In this document: positions 35,545 to 46,582 of the stretch, in pieces
Numbering within the stretch: the stretch's first letter is position 1
Layout of the letters: the number at the start of each line of letters is the position of its first letter
Origin: Accumulibacter sp.
GTDB taxonomy: Bacteria > Pseudomonadota > Gammaproteobacteria > Burkholderiales > Rhodocyclaceae
Assembly (NCBI RefSeq): GCF_016789985.1
Contig: NZ_JAEUOL010000159.1
Location: 1 to 53,065, forward strand
Direction: 5' to 3'
Length of the DNA: 53,065 nucleotides
Made by a program: the position numbers and the translations under genes
The notes under the pieces: generated by a model
Database searches by the model: none
Told to the model about the DNA's origin: nothing
Seen by the model: only the letters and a program-made list of their open reading frames with translations

Positions 35545-36312
35545 CTAGCGCTGCGGCATGCCGCGCGGCTTGCGGGGCACATGGGCGAACAGCCGGTCGT
35601 AGAGCGGGTTGGGCAGCAAGCGCAACAACTTGCTCACGATCGCCATCGGCCAGGGAACCACCCGATAACTGCCACCCCGCGCGATCGCCCGGGCGCAAGC
35701 CCTTGCCGCCGCTTCTGCGGTGATCAGGAAGGGCATCGGGAAGGGATTGTCCGCGGTCATCGGCGTTCTGACGTAGCCGGGACAGATGGTGATCACCCTG
35801 ATCCCGGAATCGCGCAGCTCGACGCGCAGGCTCTCGAGATAACAGATGGCCGCAGCTTTCGAAGCGCAGTAGGCTGCCGCCCCCGGCAGACCACGAATCC
35901 CGGCGAGCGAGGCGATCCCGACCAGGCGGCCACCGCCGGCCCGGCGCATGGCGCCGATGAACGGCGAGAAGCAGGCTGCCAGACCAAAGCAGTTGACCTC
36001 CATGATCCGCCGGATGACTTCGAGATCCTCGGCGCATTCGGTCAGTGTCCCGGCCGACACCCCGGCGTTGGCGATCACCACGTCGGGAGCACCCAAGCGC
36101 GCGATGAAGTCCTCCGCCGCCGTGCGCAGCGCCACGGCATCGGTCACGTCGAGCGGGTAGCAGTCGATCTGCCCTGGCCAGCGCGCAGCCAGGCCATGCA
36201 GCAATTCCGCCCGCCGCGCGCAAAGACCGAGGCGTGCCCCGTTGGCCGCATAGTATTCGGCCAAGGCACCGCCGATGCCCGACGAGGCACCGCTGATGAA
36301 AACCTTGAGCAA
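35545..36312 (-). CDS. Short-chain dehydrogenase/reductase, last gene of the argS group
   Basis: 255 residues. SDR motifs SGASSGIGGALA, NAGVS, the catalytic serine in IASLAG and YCASK are all present. The C-terminal stretch after residue 210 (PWPMAIVSKLLRLLPNPLYD) is amphipathic and may touch the membrane. The order argS - SPOR - dsbA - SDR on one strand is shared by many betaproteobacteria. Substrate unknown. Confidence 0.85.
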   Translation of the reverse strand: MLKVFISGASSGIGGALAEYYAANGARLGLCARRAELLHGLAARWPGQIDCYPLDVTDAVALRTAAEDFIARLGAPDVVIANAGVSAGTLTECAEDLEVIRRIMEVNCFGLAACFSPFIGAMRRAGGGRLVGIASLAGIRGLPGAAAYCASKAAAICYLESLRVELRDSGIRVITICPGYVRTPMTADNPFPMPFLITAEAAARACARAIARGGSYRVVPWPMAIVSKLLRLLPNPLYDRLFAHVPRKPRGMPQR

Positions 36313-36399
36313 GGCCGGGCGGATTAGGGCACGGGAAAGTCCCGGTCGCCGGAGGGAACAGCTCCCCCACCGGCGGCACGTGCCCGGACTAGGCCAGGA

Positions 36400-37044
36400 T
36401 CATTTCTTGCTGCGATCACGACGTGCCAGGTCGATCACCTGGTCGGTCAGCAGGACCAGGTCGGGCAGACCCTTGATCTCCTTGCCGGTGACCAGGTACT
36501 TGCCATCCACCGCCATGGCCGGGACGCCCTGAATCTTGTACGACTGCGCCATCTGGTCGGCCCGCTTGACCTTGCTGATTACCCCGAAGGAGTTGTAGGC
36601 GTCGGCGAATTTCTTGCCGTCGATGCCTTGCGCGGTCACCCAGTCGATGACGCTCTTGTCGTCGTACAGTCTGGCCCCTTTCTTGTGCAGTGCATCGAAG
36701 ACGGCCGCATCGAGCCTGGTCAGGTCACCGCTAGCCTCCAGTGCGTAGAACAGTTTGGCAAGCGTCGCCCATTGCGGTCGGCCGAAGCTCACCGGCACAC
36801 GTTTGAAGACGACGTCCGCCGGCAGAGCGGACGACCACTTGCTGACTATGGGGTGAAACTCGCTGCAATGCGGGCAGCCATAGGAAAAAAACTCGAGGAC
36901 TTCGATCTTGGCGGGATTGTCGGTCAACTGCGCCGGCACGATCGGCACGTAGTCGCGGCCGACCGCGAGCTGCGCTCTCGCCGGTAGTGTCGCCAGCATG
37001 GCAAGAATGACGGCCAATACCCATCCGCTGATACGTAGCTGCAT
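36400..37044 (-). CDS. dsbA: Thiol:disulfide interchange protein, periplasmic oxidant
   Basis: 214 residues from the ATG at 37044 with GGAAGGAG upstream. Signal peptide about 1-24 (VLAVILAMLATLPARA). Thioredoxin fold with active site C57-P-H-C60 in FFSYGCPHC, the classic DsbA dipeptide, and the cis-proline loop GVPAM. It introduces disulfides in periplasmic proteins and is reoxidised by DsbB (not in the window). Co-directional with the SPOR gene, 14 bp away. Confidence 0.95.
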   Translation of the reverse strand: MQLRISGWVLAVILAMLATLPARAQLAVGRDYVPIVPAQLTDNPAKIEVLEFFSYGCPHCSEFHPIVSKWSSALPADVVFKRVPVSFGRPQWATLAKLFYALEASGDLTRLDAAVFDALHKKGARLYDDKSVIDWVTAQGIDGKKFADAYNSFGVISKVKRADQMAQSYKIQGVPAMAVDGKYLVTGKEIKGLPDLVLLTDQVIDLARRDRSKK

Positions 37045-37058
37045 GAATTCACTCCTTC

Positions 37059-37847
37059 CTAGTCCTTGCGCACCACGTTGGCATCGATGCCCTGTTTGGC
37101 AAGATCGGCGCGCAAATGGTTCACCTCGTCCATTTTGTGGTACGGCCCGAGCCGGACGCGATACCACACCTTGTCCTGCAGCATCACCTGCTGGATCCTC
37201 GCTTCCGCTCCCATTAACGCCAGGCGCGCCTTCTGGTTGTCGGCATCACTGGCACTCAGGAAAGAACCGGCCTGCAGGTAAATCGGCTCCTTCAGCGTGT
37301 TTTCATTCTTGCCCTCGGGTGGCTTGCCGGCCGCAGACTTGCTCTCCACGGGTTTGCTCTCTGCCGGCCTGGCGTCCGCCGATTTCGCCTCACCCGAGGG
37401 CCTGGTCTCGATCGGCCTGGTCTCGATCCCCTTGGTCTCGATCGGCTTGATCTCGCCTGACTTGCTGACCGCCGGTTTGTCGGCTGGCTTGACTTCCTCC
37501 GGCTTTGGATCCGGAATCGCCTCCGCCTTGCCGGGCAGAATCTTGTAGAAGTCGAAACGCGGCTTTTCGACAATCGGGTCGCCGGGCTTGCCGGGCAAGG
37601 GGGCCGGAGCAGAGGCGACGGGCGGTACTTCGGGAGCCGCCTGGGCCGCCGGCTTGCCGGCAACCGGCGGCGCAAGCTTCGGCTGTTGTCCCGTTGTGGT
37701 GAAGGGCAAGGGCGCCCTGTTGACGTACCAGACGACGCCAGCGACGGCAATCACGCCAATGACCAGTCCGATGAACAGGCCGAACAGCGTTCCGCCAGCC
37801 GATTTTCTGTTCGGCAGCGCCTTGCGGGGTCTCATGTCACGACTCAT
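37059..37847 (-). CDS. SPOR-domain inner-membrane protein
   Basis: 262 residues from the ATG at 37847 (AGAGGA 7 bases upstream). A short cytoplasmic N-terminus, one membrane helix (about 19-42, LFGLFIGLVIGVIAVAGVVW), a long Pro/Lys/Glu-rich periplasmic linker with repeats of the type IETRPIETRP and ESKPVESKS (about 110-185), and a C-terminal SPOR domain (about 190-262) that binds denuded septal peptidoglycan. The layout is that of FtsN/DedD-like division proteins. It lies 22 bp after argS, as in other betaproteobacteria. Confidence 0.9.
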   Translation of the reverse strand: MSRDMRPRKALPNRKSAGGTLFGLFIGLVIGVIAVAGVVWYVNRAPLPFTTTGQQPKLAPPVAGKPAAQAAPEVPPVASAPAPLPGKPGDPIVEKPRFDFYKILPGKAEAIPDPKPEEVKPADKPAVSKSGEIKPIETKGIETRPIETRPSGEAKSADARPAESKPVESKSAAGKPPEGKNENTLKEPIYLQAGSFLSASDADNQKARLALMGAEARIQQVMLQDKVWYRVRLGPYHKMDEVNHLRADLAKQGIDANVVRKD

Positions 37848-37869
37848 GGAAATCCTCTGGACTCTCTGA

Positions 37870-39642
37870 TTACATCGACTCCGGACAGGCAACACCCAGA
37901 ATCGTCATGCCGTTGCGAATCACCTGCCGTACGGCAGCGGCCAGCGCCACACGCGCCAGGCGGAGCGCCGACGCATCAACCAGTATGCGCTCGGCATTGT
38001 AGTAGCTGTGGAATTCGGCCGCCAGATCCCTGAGGTAGAAAGCGACGAGATGTGGCGCCAGCTCCTGTGCAGCCGCTTCAACCACCTCCGGAAACTCGGC
38101 CAGCCGGACCACCAGGGCCAATTCGTGCGGGCCATCGAGACAGGCGAGGTCGGCCGCAGAGAGCTGCTCCAGATCGCCGCCCCAGCTTGTCAGCACCGAG
38201 CAGACGCGTGCATGCGCGTACTGGATGTAGTAGACCGGGTTGTCGTTCGACTGACTCTTGGCGAGATCGAGATCGAAATCGAGGTGCTGGTCGGACTTGC
38301 GCAGCACATAGAAGAAGCGGCAGGCATCGTTGCCGACATCCTCGCGCAGGGTGCGCAGGGTAACGAAATCGCCCGAACGGGTCGACATCTGCGCCTTCCA
38401 GCCGGAACGATAGAGCACCGCGAACTGCACCAGAGCCACATCGAGTACGGCGGGGTCGATGCCGAGCGCGGCGAGCGCGCCCTTGACGCGAGGAATGTAG
38501 CCGTGGTGATCGGCGCCCCAGACGTTGATCAGGCGGTCGAAACCACGCTCGTACTTGTTGAGATGATAGGCGATGTCGGACGCGAAATAGGTGTACAGAC
38601 CGTTGTCGCGTTGCACGACACGGTCCTTCTCGTCGCCGAACGCAGTCGAACGGAACCAGCGGGCACCGTCCTGCACATAGAGATGACCAGCTTTGTCGAG
38701 TCGCTCGACGCAGCGTGCGACGAGACCGGTGGCGAACAGCGACTGCTCGGAAAACCAGACGTCGAAATGCACGCCCGACTCTTCGAGATCGCTGCGGCAG
38801 TCGGCGAGCTGCTCGGCCAGCACGAAATCGTGCACGTATTTCCAGTCCTCGCCCAGCAGCTTGCGGGCATTGGCGATCAATGCGTCGAGTTGCGCCTCAC
38901 GCTGGCGCGCCGCTTCGGCATCGGTGCGCGCGGGGTCGGGCAGACCCGGCGTAGCCTCGCCCACCCTGGCCGGAGGGTGCTGGTAGCGTCCACCATGCGC
39001 GGCCAGCATCTGCCGGGCCATGGCGCGCACGTAGTCGCCCTGGTAGGCATTCGGCGGAAAAGCCACGGGCTCGCCCGGCGGGCTGCACAGCTCCAGGTAG
39101 CGCAGCCAGGTGGACAGGGCAAGAATGTCCATCTGGCGGCCGGCGTCGTTCACGTAGTACTCGCTGGTCACATCCCAGCCGGCGTAGGCCAGCAGTTTGC
39201 ACAAACTGTCGCCATAGGCGGCGCCGCGGCCATGCCCGACGTGCAGCGGGCCGGTCGGGTTGGCCGAAACGAACTCGATCAACACCTTGCGCCCAGCGCC
39301 GGCTGGTGAGCGCCCGAAGGCCGCAGCCTCGTCGAGAATGCTGCGCAACACCTCGCGCCGGGCTGCGGGGGCCAGACGAAAGTTGATGAAGCCGGCGCCG
39401 GCAATTTCCACCTTGTCGAGCCAGTTCGAATACGGCAGTTCCGAAACCAGCAACTGGGCCAGTTGGTGCGGGTTGCGCTTCAGCGGACGCGCCAACTGCA
39501 TCGCCAGATTGCAGGAAAAATCACCATGCGCGGACTGTTTCGGACGCTCGATGTGGATCGGCGTATCGGCTTCGCCGGGCGCCACGCTGAGCAGCGCGGC
39601 GCGCATCAGTTCGGCGAGATGGGACTTCAGATCGGAACTCAT
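37870..39642 (-). CDS. argS: Arginyl-tRNA synthetase
   Basis: 590 residues, typical length. Class I synthetase that charges tRNA-Arg. The N-terminal additional domain (about 1-105) is followed by [16 protein letters not shown], where HVGH is the HIGH signature. The anticodon-binding helical domain ends with the conserved short tail (GVACPESM). As in many ArgRS proteins a canonical KMSKS is replaced (QMSTRSGD). First gene of the argS - SPOR - dsbA - SDR unit, with a TATAAT at 39680-39685. Confidence 0.96.
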   Translation of the reverse strand: MSSDLKSHLAELMRAALLSVAPGEADTPIHIERPKQSAHGDFSCNLAMQLARPLKRNPHQLAQLLVSELPYSNWLDKVEIAGAGFINFRLAPAARREVLRSILDEAAAFGRSPAGAGRKVLIEFVSANPTGPLHVGHGRGAAYGDSLCKLLAYAGWDVTSEYYVNDAGRQMDILALSTWLRYLELCSPPGEPVAFPPNAYQGDYVRAMARQMLAAHGGRYQHPPARVGEATPGLPDPARTDAEAARQREAQLDALIANARKLLGEDWKYVHDFVLAEQLADCRSDLEESGVHFDVWFSEQSLFATGLVARCVERLDKAGHLYVQDGARWFRSTAFGDEKDRVVQRDNGLYTYFASDIAYHLNKYERGFDRLINVWGADHHGYIPRVKGALAALGIDPAVLDVALVQFAVLYRSGWKAQMSTRSGDFVTLRTLREDVGNDACRFFYVLRKSDQHLDFDLDLAKSQSNDNPVYYIQYAHARVCSVLTSWGGDLEQLSAADLACLDGPHELALVVRLAEFPEVVEAAAQELAPHLVAFYLRDLAAEFHSYYNAERILVDASALRLARVALAAAVRQVIRNGMTILGVACPESM

Positions 39643-39679
39643 CGCGGTGCATCAATCAAGGAATCGGGTCAAGCCTCTG

Positions 39680-39685
39680 ATTATA
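39680..39685 (-). promoter_or_regulatory. Consensus -10 element (TATAAT) for argS
   Basis: A perfect TATAAT on the minus strand, giving a start near 39673 and a leader of about 31 nt before the argS ATG. No clear -35 hexamer is found. Confidence 0.5.
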
Positions 39686-39781
39686 CGACGCCCGACCGGC
39701 GCCCGGGCGAACGATGCGGAGCGAGGGACTCCGTTTCTGTGTAAACTCGCTGCTTTGCCGACCGCCAGGTCCCTGCCCGCC

Positions 39782-41314
39782 GTGCGACTCTTCCGCCTCG
39801 CCAAAATTCTGAGCATTGCGAGCCGCTACGGCCTCGACGAAATGATTCTCGAGCACGAGCCGAGCGGTCGTCTGGCCGCCTGGTCGCGCGCGCTGCACTT
39901 CTGGCGACGCTTCGACACCCCCTCGGCAGTCCGCCTGCGGCAGGCCCTCGAATCGCTCGGGCCGATCTTCGTCAAGTTCGGTCAGGTGCTGTCCACACGG
40001 CGTGACCTGCTGCGGCCCGATATCGCCGACGAACTGGCCAAACTGCAGGATCGGGTGCCGCCCTTCTCGTCGGAACTGGCGCTGGCCGAGATCGAGAAGG
40101 CTTATGGTCGACCAGCCAGCGAGGTGTTCGCCGAGTTCGACGCGACCCCGGTGGCCAGTGCTTCGATCGCCCAGGTCCACTTCGCGCGTCTGCGACCGGA
40201 AGACGGCGGCCATGAGGTGGCGGTCAAGGTCCTGCGCCCGGCAATGCACACGGTGATCGCCAACGATCTGGCGCTGCTCGAAACGCTGGCCACGGTACTC
40301 GAGAAAGTCTGGTCGGACGGCAAGCGCCTGAAGCCGCGCGAAGTCGTTGCCGAGTTCGCCAAGTATCTCTACGACGAACTCGACCTGATGCGCGAAGCGG
40401 CCAACTGCTCACAGTTGCGACGCAACTTCAGCGCTTCAAGGCTGCTGCAGGTGCCCGAGGTGTACTGGGATCAATGTACGACGACGGTGATGGTGATGGA
40501 ACGGATGCGCGGCATCCCGATCAGCCAGACCGAGGCGCTGGTCGCCGCCGGCATCGACCTGGCGGCGCTGTCGCGAGCCGGCGTCGAGATTTTCTTCACG
40601 CAGGTGTTTCGCGACGGCTTCTTTCACGCCGACATGCACCCGGGCAACATCTTCATTGCCACCGACGAGCCCCATCACGGCAGCTACATCGCGCTGGACT
40701 TCGGCATCGTCGGCACACTCACCGACAACGACAAGAATTATCTGGCGCAGAACTTCCTCGCCTTCTTCCAGCGCGATTACAAACGGGTCGCGACGGCGCA
40801 CATCGAAGCCGGCTGGGCGCCTCCCGAGACGCGCGCCGACGAGTTCGAGGCGGCCATCCGTGCCGTCTGTGAACCGATCTTCGACCGGCCGCTGCACGAG
40901 ATTTCCTTCGGCCGCGTCCTGCTCCGCCTGTTTCAGACCTCGCGCCGCTTCAACGTCGAGATTCAGCCGCAACTGGTGATGCTGCAGAAAACCCTGCTGA
41001 ATATCGAGGGACTGGGCCGTCAGCTCGACCCCAACCTGGACCTCTGGAAGACCGCCAAGCCTTTCCTCGAGCGCTGGATGAGCGAGCAGCTCGGGCGACG
41101 TGCCTTCCACCGCGGCATCCAGCAGGAAGCCCCATACTGGGCACGCACCCTGCCGCAACTGCCGCGCCTGGTCTACCAGGCGCTGGCCGAACGCAAGGAA
41201 CCCGATCTGACACCCTTGCTGGCCGAACTGACGCGCACGCAGCGCCAGCAACGGCACCTGCTGAGCGCCATCGCCGTGCTGCTGGCCGCACTGCTGGTCA
41301 GCCAATATCTATGA
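39782..41314 (+). CDS. ubiB: UbiB, atypical kinase-like ubiquinone synthesis factor
   Basis: 510 residues from the GTG at 39782; the reading frame continues upstream through argS antisense sequence, but the family N-terminus ([20 protein letters not shown]) begins here. ABC1/ADCK kinase fold with the KxGQ motif VKFGQ (64-68), the Ala-rich ASASIAQVH loop and [10 protein letters not shown] catalytic segment, and a C-terminal membrane helix ([15 protein letters not shown]). It supports ubiquinone synthesis by ATPase activity, probably by extracting lipid intermediates. The KAS III gene follows by 19 bp. Confidence 0.93.
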   Translation: MRLFRLAKILSIASRYGLDEMILEHEPSGRLAAWSRALHFWRRFDTPSAVRLRQALESLGPIFVKFGQVLSTRRDLLRPDIADELAKLQDRVPPFSSELALAEIEKAYGRPASEVFAEFDATPVASASIAQVHFARLRPEDGGHEVAVKVLRPAMHTVIANDLALLETLATVLEKVWSDGKRLKPREVVAEFAKYLYDELDLMREAANCSQLRRNFSASRLLQVPEVYWDQCTTTVMVMERMRGIPISQTEALVAAGIDLAALSRAGVEIFFTQVFRDGFFHADMHPGNIFIATDEPHHGSYIALDFGIVGTLTDNDKNYLAQNFLAFFQRDYKRVATAHIEAGWAPPETRADEFEAAIRAVCEPIFDRPLHEISFGRVLLRLFQTSRRFNVEIQPQLVMLQKTLLNIEGLGRQLDPNLDLWKTAKPFLERWMSEQLGRRAFHRGIQQEAPYWARTLPQLPRLVYQALAERKEPDLTPLLAELTRTQRQQRHLLSAIAVLLAALLVSQYL

Positions 41315-41333
41315 CACCCCCCGGAGAATCTGC

Positions 41334-42458
41334 ATGAATCGCGTCGTGATCAGTGCCAGCGGCCTCTACACCGCCCCGCACACCATCAGCAACCAAGAGC
41401 TGGTGACCTCCTACAATGCCTTCGTCGGCCAGTTCAACGCGGCCAATGCGGCACGCATCGTGGCGGGCGAGGTCGCGGCGCTGGAAGAGTCGAGTGTCGA
41501 CTTCATCGAAAAGGCCTCCGGCATCACCCGTCGCTACGTGATGGACAAGGCCGGCGTGCTCGATCCGCAGCGCATGCGTCCGAAGTTCGTGCCGCGCGGC
41601 AATGACCAATTGTCGATGCAGGCCGAGATGGCCGTCGCGGCCGCCGGCGAGGCACTGGTGGTGGCCGGCCGCAGCGCCACCGAAGTCGATGCGGTGATCT
41701 GTGCCGCATCCAACATGCAACGCCCCTATCCGGCGATGGCGGTGGAAATTCAGCGCGCCCTGGGGATCAGCCAGGGCTACGCATTCGACATGAATGTCGC
41801 CTGTTCGTCGGCCACCTTCGCGCTCGAACTGGCGGTCAACGCGATACGCTGCGACACGGCGCGCAGCGTGCTGGTGGTCAATCCGGAAATCTGTTCGGCG
41901 CATCTCGCCTGGCAGGATCGCGACTGTCACTTCATCTTCGGCGACGTGTGCACGGCGATCGTCGTCGAAAGACTGGAAACCGCGACGTCGCCGAACGCCT
42001 GGGAAGTACTTGGCAGCCAGCTGGCCACCAGCTTCTCGAACAACATCCGCAACAACGCGGGTTTCCTGTCGCGCTGCGAAGACCGCGACCCGACCGAGCG
42101 CGACCAACTGTTCGTCCAGGAAGGACGCCGCGTCTTCAAGGAAGTGTGCCCGATGGCGGCCGAGCACATCACGCGACACCTCGCCAGTCTCGATCTGGCC
42201 CCGGCACAGGTACGACGTTTCTGGCTGCATCAGGCCAATCTGGCGATGAACCAGTTGATCGGCCGCCGCCTGCTCGGCCGCGAAGCGACCGCCGACGAAG
42301 CGCCGGTGATTCTCGACGAGTTCGCCAACACCGCGTCGGCCGGCTCGATCATCGCTTTCCACCGGCACAGCGCCGACCTGGCGGCCGGCGACCTGGGCCT
42401 GATCTGCTCCTTCGGAGCCGGTTATTCGATCGGCAGCCTGATCGTCCGCAAGTGCTGA
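41334..42458 (+). CDS. Beta-ketoacyl-ACP synthase III, long form
   Basis: 374 residues, about 55 longer than standard FabH. Catalytic triad C157 (FDMNVACSSATF), H299 (WLHQAN) and N332 (FANTASAGS) are intact, so it should condense acyl-CoA or acyl-ACP with malonyl-ACP. The length and the N-terminal HTISNQELV with an extra loop resemble the Pseudomonas aeruginosa PA3286 type, which uses octanoyl-CoA from beta-oxidation, rather than housekeeping FabH. GGAG precedes the ATG. It is probably co-transcribed with ubiB. Confidence 0.85.
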   Translation: MNRVVISASGLYTAPHTISNQELVTSYNAFVGQFNAANAARIVAGEVAALEESSVDFIEKASGITRRYVMDKAGVLDPQRMRPKFVPRGNDQLSMQAEMAVAAAGEALVVAGRSATEVDAVICAASNMQRPYPAMAVEIQRALGISQGYAFDMNVACSSATFALELAVNAIRCDTARSVLVVNPEICSAHLAWQDRDCHFIFGDVCTAIVVERLETATSPNAWEVLGSQLATSFSNNIRNNAGFLSRCEDRDPTERDQLFVQEGRRVFKEVCPMAAEHITRHLASLDLAPAQVRRFWLHQANLAMNQLIGRRLLGREATADEAPVILDEFANTASAGSIIAFHRHSADLAAGDLGLICSFGAGYSIGSLIVRKC

Positions 42459-42474
42459 GCCGGGCCGGCCGGCG

Positions 42475-45400
42475 CTACAGCAGGACGCGCTCGATGCCGC
42501 CGTTGTTGGCCTGGTTGATGTAACGCACCATCCAGTCGTCACCGAGCAGTCGCTTGGCGATTTCGACCACGATGTAGTCCGCCTCGGTGCCCGCGTCTTC
42601 GTTGTAGCGCGACAAACCTTGCAGGCACGACGGGCAGGAGGTGAGCAGCTTGAGCGTGCCGTCGAAGCCATCGGCCCGCAGCCGGCCGGCACCCTTCTCG
42701 ATCTCCTCCTGTTTGCGGAAGCGGACCTGCGTGGACACGTCGGGACGGGTCACCGCCAGTGTCCCCGATTCGCCGCAGCAGCGATCCGACAGTTCGACCG
42801 GCTGACCCATCAACTGGTTGACCACCCGGATGCCCGGCAGTGTGCGCATCGGCGCGTGGCACGGGTCGTGATACAGGTAGCGTGTGCCGCCGATGCCGTC
42901 GAGCCGGATGCCCTTTTCGAGCAGGTACTCATGGATGTCGAGCAGGCGGCAGCCAGGAAAGATCTGGTCGAAGTGGTACTTCTCGAGCTGGTCCATGCAG
43001 GTGCCGCAGGAAACGATGACCGTCCGGATATCGAGATAGTTGAGGGTATTGGCCACCCGGTGAAAGAGCACCCGGTTGTCGGTGGTGATTGCCTGGCCCT
43101 GGTCGGCCTCGCCGGCCGCCGTCTGCGGATAACCGCAGCACAGATAGCCGGGCGGCAACACCGTTTGCGCGCCGATCTCGTAGAGGATGGCCTGAGTGGC
43201 CAGGGCGACCTGCGAGAACAGACGTTCAGAACCGCAGCCGGGAAAATAGAAGACGGCGTCGCCGTCGTGATCGGCCGCACCGATCTTCCGGGGGTCGCGG
43301 ATGATCGGCACGATCTTGTCGCCTTCGATGTCGAGCAGGGCACGTGCGGTGCGCTTGGGCAACCCGGCGGGCAGCGGTTTGTTGATGAAGTGGATGACCT
43401 GCGCGCGCAGCGTCGGCGCACCGAGAGTGGCCGGCGGTTGCTGCGTCTGCGCGCGGCTCAGGCCGAGCGACCGGGCTGCCCGGTGAGCCAGCCGCTGGGC
43501 ACGGTAGCCCCAGTCGATCATCAGCTTGCGCACCAGCTTGATCGTCGCCGGGTCCTTGATGGTCAGGAAGGCCATCGCCGCCGCCTTGGCCGGGACGAAC
43601 TTCTTCTTCCCCTGTTCGCGCAGCAGGTTGCGCATGCGGATCGAGACATTGCCGAAATCGATGTCGACCGGACACGGCGTGACGCACTTGTGACAGATCG
43701 TGCAATGGTCGGCGACATCGTTGAACTCGTCGAAATGCCGCAAGGAAACACCGCGCCGGGTCTGTTCCTCGTAGAGAAAAGCCTCGATCAGCAGCGAGGT
43801 CGCGAGAATCTTGTTGCGCGGCGAGTAAAGCAGGTTGGCGCGCGGCACATGGGTCGAACACACCGGCTTGCACTTGCCGCAGCGCAGGCAGTCCTTGACC
43901 ATCGTCGCGATGTTGCCGATCTCCGACTGCTCCATGATCAGCGACTCGGTACCGAGCAGCGAGAACGAAGGGGTGTAGGCCCTGACCAGGTCGGCGCCAG
44001 GCAACAGCTTGCCCTGGTTGAAGTGTCCGGCCGGGTCAACCCTGGCCTTGTAATCGCGGAACGGTTGAATTTCCGCCTCGGAGAGGAACTCCAGTTTGGT
44101 GATGCCGATGCCGTGTTCGCCGGAAACCACGCCATCGAGGGCCCGCGCCAGGGCCATGATGCGCTCGACCACGGCATACGCCGCCTGCAGCATTTCGTAG
44201 TTGTCCGAGTTCACCGGGATGTTGGTGTGCACGTTGCCGTCACCGGCGTGCATGTGCAGGGCGACGAACAGCCGGCTGCGCAGGATCTCGCGGTGGATCG
44301 CGCTGATCCGTTCGAGGACCGGCTGATAGACGACGCCATCGAAGATATCCCCGAGTTGCGGTTCGAGTTCGTTTTTCCAGGAGACACGTACCGAGTAATC
44401 CTGCAGCCGGTGGAAAAGCGTCGGCGCCGACGCCCGGTTGCGCAAGGTCCCGGCATGCACGCCGAGGCTGGCGAACTGCTCTTCGGCCTGCGGCAGCGGC
44501 AGATCGAGATGATCGAGCAGCCACTGCCAGCGGGCGCGCACGCCGCTCACCACCTCGAGCGCCGTCGTTCGCCGTTCGCCGATCAGGAGTTCGTTGTCGA
44601 GATCGGCATCACCCCGATGCAGCGGCAATTCTCCCGTCAGGAAGCTGCCCAGCGCGTCGCACAGCGACAGCTTGTTGCGCAGCGAGAGTTCGATGTTGAT
44701 CCGCTCGACGCCGTCGCAGTACTCGCCCATGCGGGGCAGCGGAATGACGACATCCTCGTTCAGCTTGAAGGCATTGGTGTGGCGCGAGATGGCGGCGGTG
44801 CGGGCGCGATCGAGCCAGAATTTCCGGCGTGTTTCGGCATCGACGGCAATGAAGCCTTCGGCGCTGCGCAGGTTGCACAGGCGCACCACTTCCGAGGCAA
44901 CGGCCATCACGGCCGCTTCGTCGTCACCTACGATGTCGCCAATCAACACCATTTTCGGTCGGCCGGCGGTTTCCGCCCGACGCTTGGCCTTGGTCGCGTA
45001 ACCGACGGCGCGCAGGTAACGCTCATCAAGATGTTCCAGGCCGGCCAGCAGCACGCCGCTCTGCTGACCCGTTCCACCGGGCCGGAAGTAATCGGTGATC
45101 TCGACAATCGCCGGCACCGCTTCGCGCACCTGCCCGAAAAATTCGAGGCAGACGGTGCGCGTGTGCTGCGGCATCCGATGCAGCACCCAGCGGGCGGCGA
45201 CGATCAGGCCATCGGTTCCTTCCTTCTGGACGCCCGGCAGGCCAGCGAGAAACTTGTCGGTCACGTCCTTGCCGAGCCCCGTCTTGCGAAAACGTGTACC
45301 GGGAATTTCGAGGATCTCGGGCTGGCCATAAGGTGTCCGTCCGTCTCGCCGAAAGCGCCGGATTTCGAAACGCACCATTTCCTGCTCGTGGATCTTGCCC

Positions 45401-46350
45401 AGGTTGTGGTCGAGACGCGTCACCTCCATCTCATGGCCGGTGGCATCGACCATCTTCCACCAGGCCAGATTGTCGAGCGCCGTCCCCCACAGTACGGCCT
45501 TCTTGCCGCCCGCGTTCATCGCAATGTTGCCACCGATACATGAGGCTTCAGCCGAGGTCGGGTCGACGGCGAAGACCCGACCGGCGGCGGCCGCTGCCTC
45601 GGCGACGCGCGCCGTGACGACGCCGGCACCAGTACGGATGGTGGCGCAAGGACGGGAGCAGCCGGGCAGCATGATCTCCTCGACAACACCGAGACCGACC
45701 AGCTTTTCGGTGTTGATCACCGCCGACAGGGGGGTCAGCGGGATGGCTCCGCCGGTGTAACCGGTGCCGCCGCCGCGCGGGATGATGGTCAGGCCCAGTT
45801 CGATGCAGTCACGCACCAGCGGCGCCATCTCTTCCTCGCTGTCCGGGTAGAGGACGACGAAGGGATACTCGATCCGCCAGTCGGTAGCGTCGGTGACATG
45901 TGAAACGCGTGCCAGACCGTCGAAAGCGATGTTGTCACGCCGGGTATGCCGCACCAGCACCCTGCTCACCCGGGCGCGCAGGCGTGCGGTGTCGACGAAG
46001 TGTCGTTCAAAACGGTCGACCGCCTCCTGTGCGGCGACGATCAGGGGCTGCACCCGATTGTTCCCCTGCCGGCGCTTTTCGATTTCCCGCAAGCGGTGGC
46101 GCAGTGCTTCGACCAGCGCGTCACGTCGCTGGCTGCTGGTCAGCAGGTCGTCCTCGAGGTAGGGATTGCGCTGCACCACCCAGATGTCCCCGAGCACCTC
46201 GTAGAGCATGCGCGCCGAACGGCCGGTTACCCGTTGGGTGCGCAGTTCGTCGAGCAGCGCCCACATCTTGGCGCCGAGCAGGCGAATGACGATCTCGCGG
46301 TCGGAGAACGAAGTGTAGTTGTAGGGAATCTCGCGCAGGCGTGCGTTCAT
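42475..46350 (-). CDS. Giant FAD/Fe-S oxidoreductase (DUF3683, FAD-linked oxidase, ferredoxin, CCG domains)
   Basis: 1,291 residues from the ATG at 46350. Order: DUF3683-like N-terminus (about 1-115), FAD_binding_4 domain (about 200-400, [17 protein letters not shown]), FAD-oxidase C-terminal domain (to about 790, [13 protein letters not shown]), a two-cluster ferredoxin segment ([11 protein letters not shown] near 817; [12 protein letters not shown] near 880), and two CCG domains ([19 protein letters not shown]) as in glycolate oxidase GlcF and heterodisulfide reductase subunits. It unites in one chain what GlcD and GlcF do separately, so an FAD-dependent 2-hydroxyacid or lactate dehydrogenase passing electrons to quinones is likely. 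The substrate is not known. Confidence 0.88.
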   Translation of the reverse strand: MNARLREIPYNYTSFSDREIVIRLLGAKMWALLDELRTQRVTGRSARMLYEVLGDIWVVQRNPYLEDDLLTSSQRRDALVEALRHRLREIEKRRQGNNRVQPLIVAAQEAVDRFERHFVDTARLRARVSRVLVRHTRRDNIAFDGLARVSHVTDATDWRIEYPFVVLYPDSEEEMAPLVRDCIELGLTIIPRGGGTGYTGGAIPLTPLSAVINTEKLVGLGVVEEIMLPGCSRPCATIRTGAGVVTARVAEAAAAAGRVFAVDPTSAEASCIGGNIAMNAGGKKAVLWGTALDNLAWWKMVDATGHEMEVTRLDHNLGKIHEQEMVRFEIRRFRRDGRTPYGQPEILEIPGTRFRKTGLGKDVTDKFLAGLPGVQKEGTDGLIVAARWVLHRMPQHTRTVCLEFFGQVREAVPAIVEITDYFRPGGTGQQSGVLLAGLEHLDERYLRAVGYATKAKRRAETAGRPKMVLIGDIVGDDEAAVMAVASEVVRLCNLRSAEGFIAVDAETRRKFWLDRARTAAISRHTNAFKLNEDVVIPLPRMGEYCDGVERINIELSLRNKLSLCDALGSFLTGELPLHRGDADLDNELLIGERRTTALEVVSGVRARWQWLLDHLDLPLPQAEEQFASLGVHAGTLRNRASAPTLFHRLQDYSVRVSWKNELEPQLGDIFDGVVYQPVLERISAIHREILRSRLFVALHMHAGDGNVHTNIPVNSDNYEMLQAAYAVVERIMALARALDGVVSGEHGIGITKLEFLSEAEIQPFRDYKARVDPAGHFNQGKLLPGADLVRAYTPSFSLLGTESLIMEQSEIGNIATMVKDCLRCGKCKPVCSTHVPRANLLYSPRNKILATSLLIEAFLYEEQTRRGVSLRHFDEFNDVADHCTICHKCVTPCPVDIDFGNVSIRMRNLLREQGKKKFVPAKAAAMAFLTIKDPATIKLVRKLMIDWGYRAQRLAHRAARSLGLSRAQTQQPPATLGAPTLRAQVIHFINKPLPAGLPKRTARALLDIEGDKIVPIIRDPRKIGAADHDGDAVFYFPGCGSERLFSQVALATQAILYEIGAQTVLPPGYLCCGYPQTAAGEADQGQAITTDNRVLFHRVANTLNYLDIRTVIVSCGTCMDQLEKYHFDQIFPGCRLLDIHEYLLEKGIRLDGIGGTRYLYHDPCHAPMRTLPGIRVVNQLMGQPVELSDRCCGESGTLAVTRPDVSTQVRFRKQEEIEKGAGRLRADGFDGTLKLLTSCPSCLQGLSRYNEDAGTEADYIVVEIAKRLLGDDWMVRYINQANNGGIERVLL

Positions 46351-46379
46351 CCGTGCCCCCGGCTGCTGCCAAAGGGCGC

Positions 46380-46385
46380 ATTCTA
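46380..46385 (-). promoter_or_regulatory. -10 element (TAGAAT) for the FAD/Fe-S oxidoreductase gene
   Basis: The minus strand reads GTTAGAATGCGC, the same string as before folB. A start near 46373 gives a leader of about 23 nt. A GGGGG tract lies 7 bases before the ATG. Confidence 0.45.
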
Positions 46386-46537
46386 ACTTACTGCAATGCA
46401 GCATCACAGCCGTCCGTCCTCGCCCTGCGGCGTGGCGGCGGCCGACCCGGCGGGCACCCGCAACCCGCTGCCGCCCTGCGGGCGATGCCCGCGACACACG
46501 CTTGCCGCGCCGCGCCCGGCCCGTGCGCCCCTTCTGC

Positions 46538-46546
46538 TGCTAGAAT
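46538..46546 (+). promoter_or_regulatory. Extended -10 promoter element of ilvA
   Basis: TGCTAGAAT (TGn plus TAGAAT at 46541-46546) followed by CCGG, 36 bp before the ilvA ATG. A start near 46553 would leave a 30-nt leader. No leader peptide or attenuator for branched-chain amino acids is visible. Confidence 0.5.
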
Positions 46547-46582
46547 CCGGCGTTTCGTCAGACGAACGCCCCAGCCACCACC

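Noticed and set aside
42619..45543. 974-codon open frame opposite the FAD/Fe-S oxidoreductase gene
   Set aside because: The opposite strand encodes a clear multidomain enzyme; this frame has no family resemblance or start signal.
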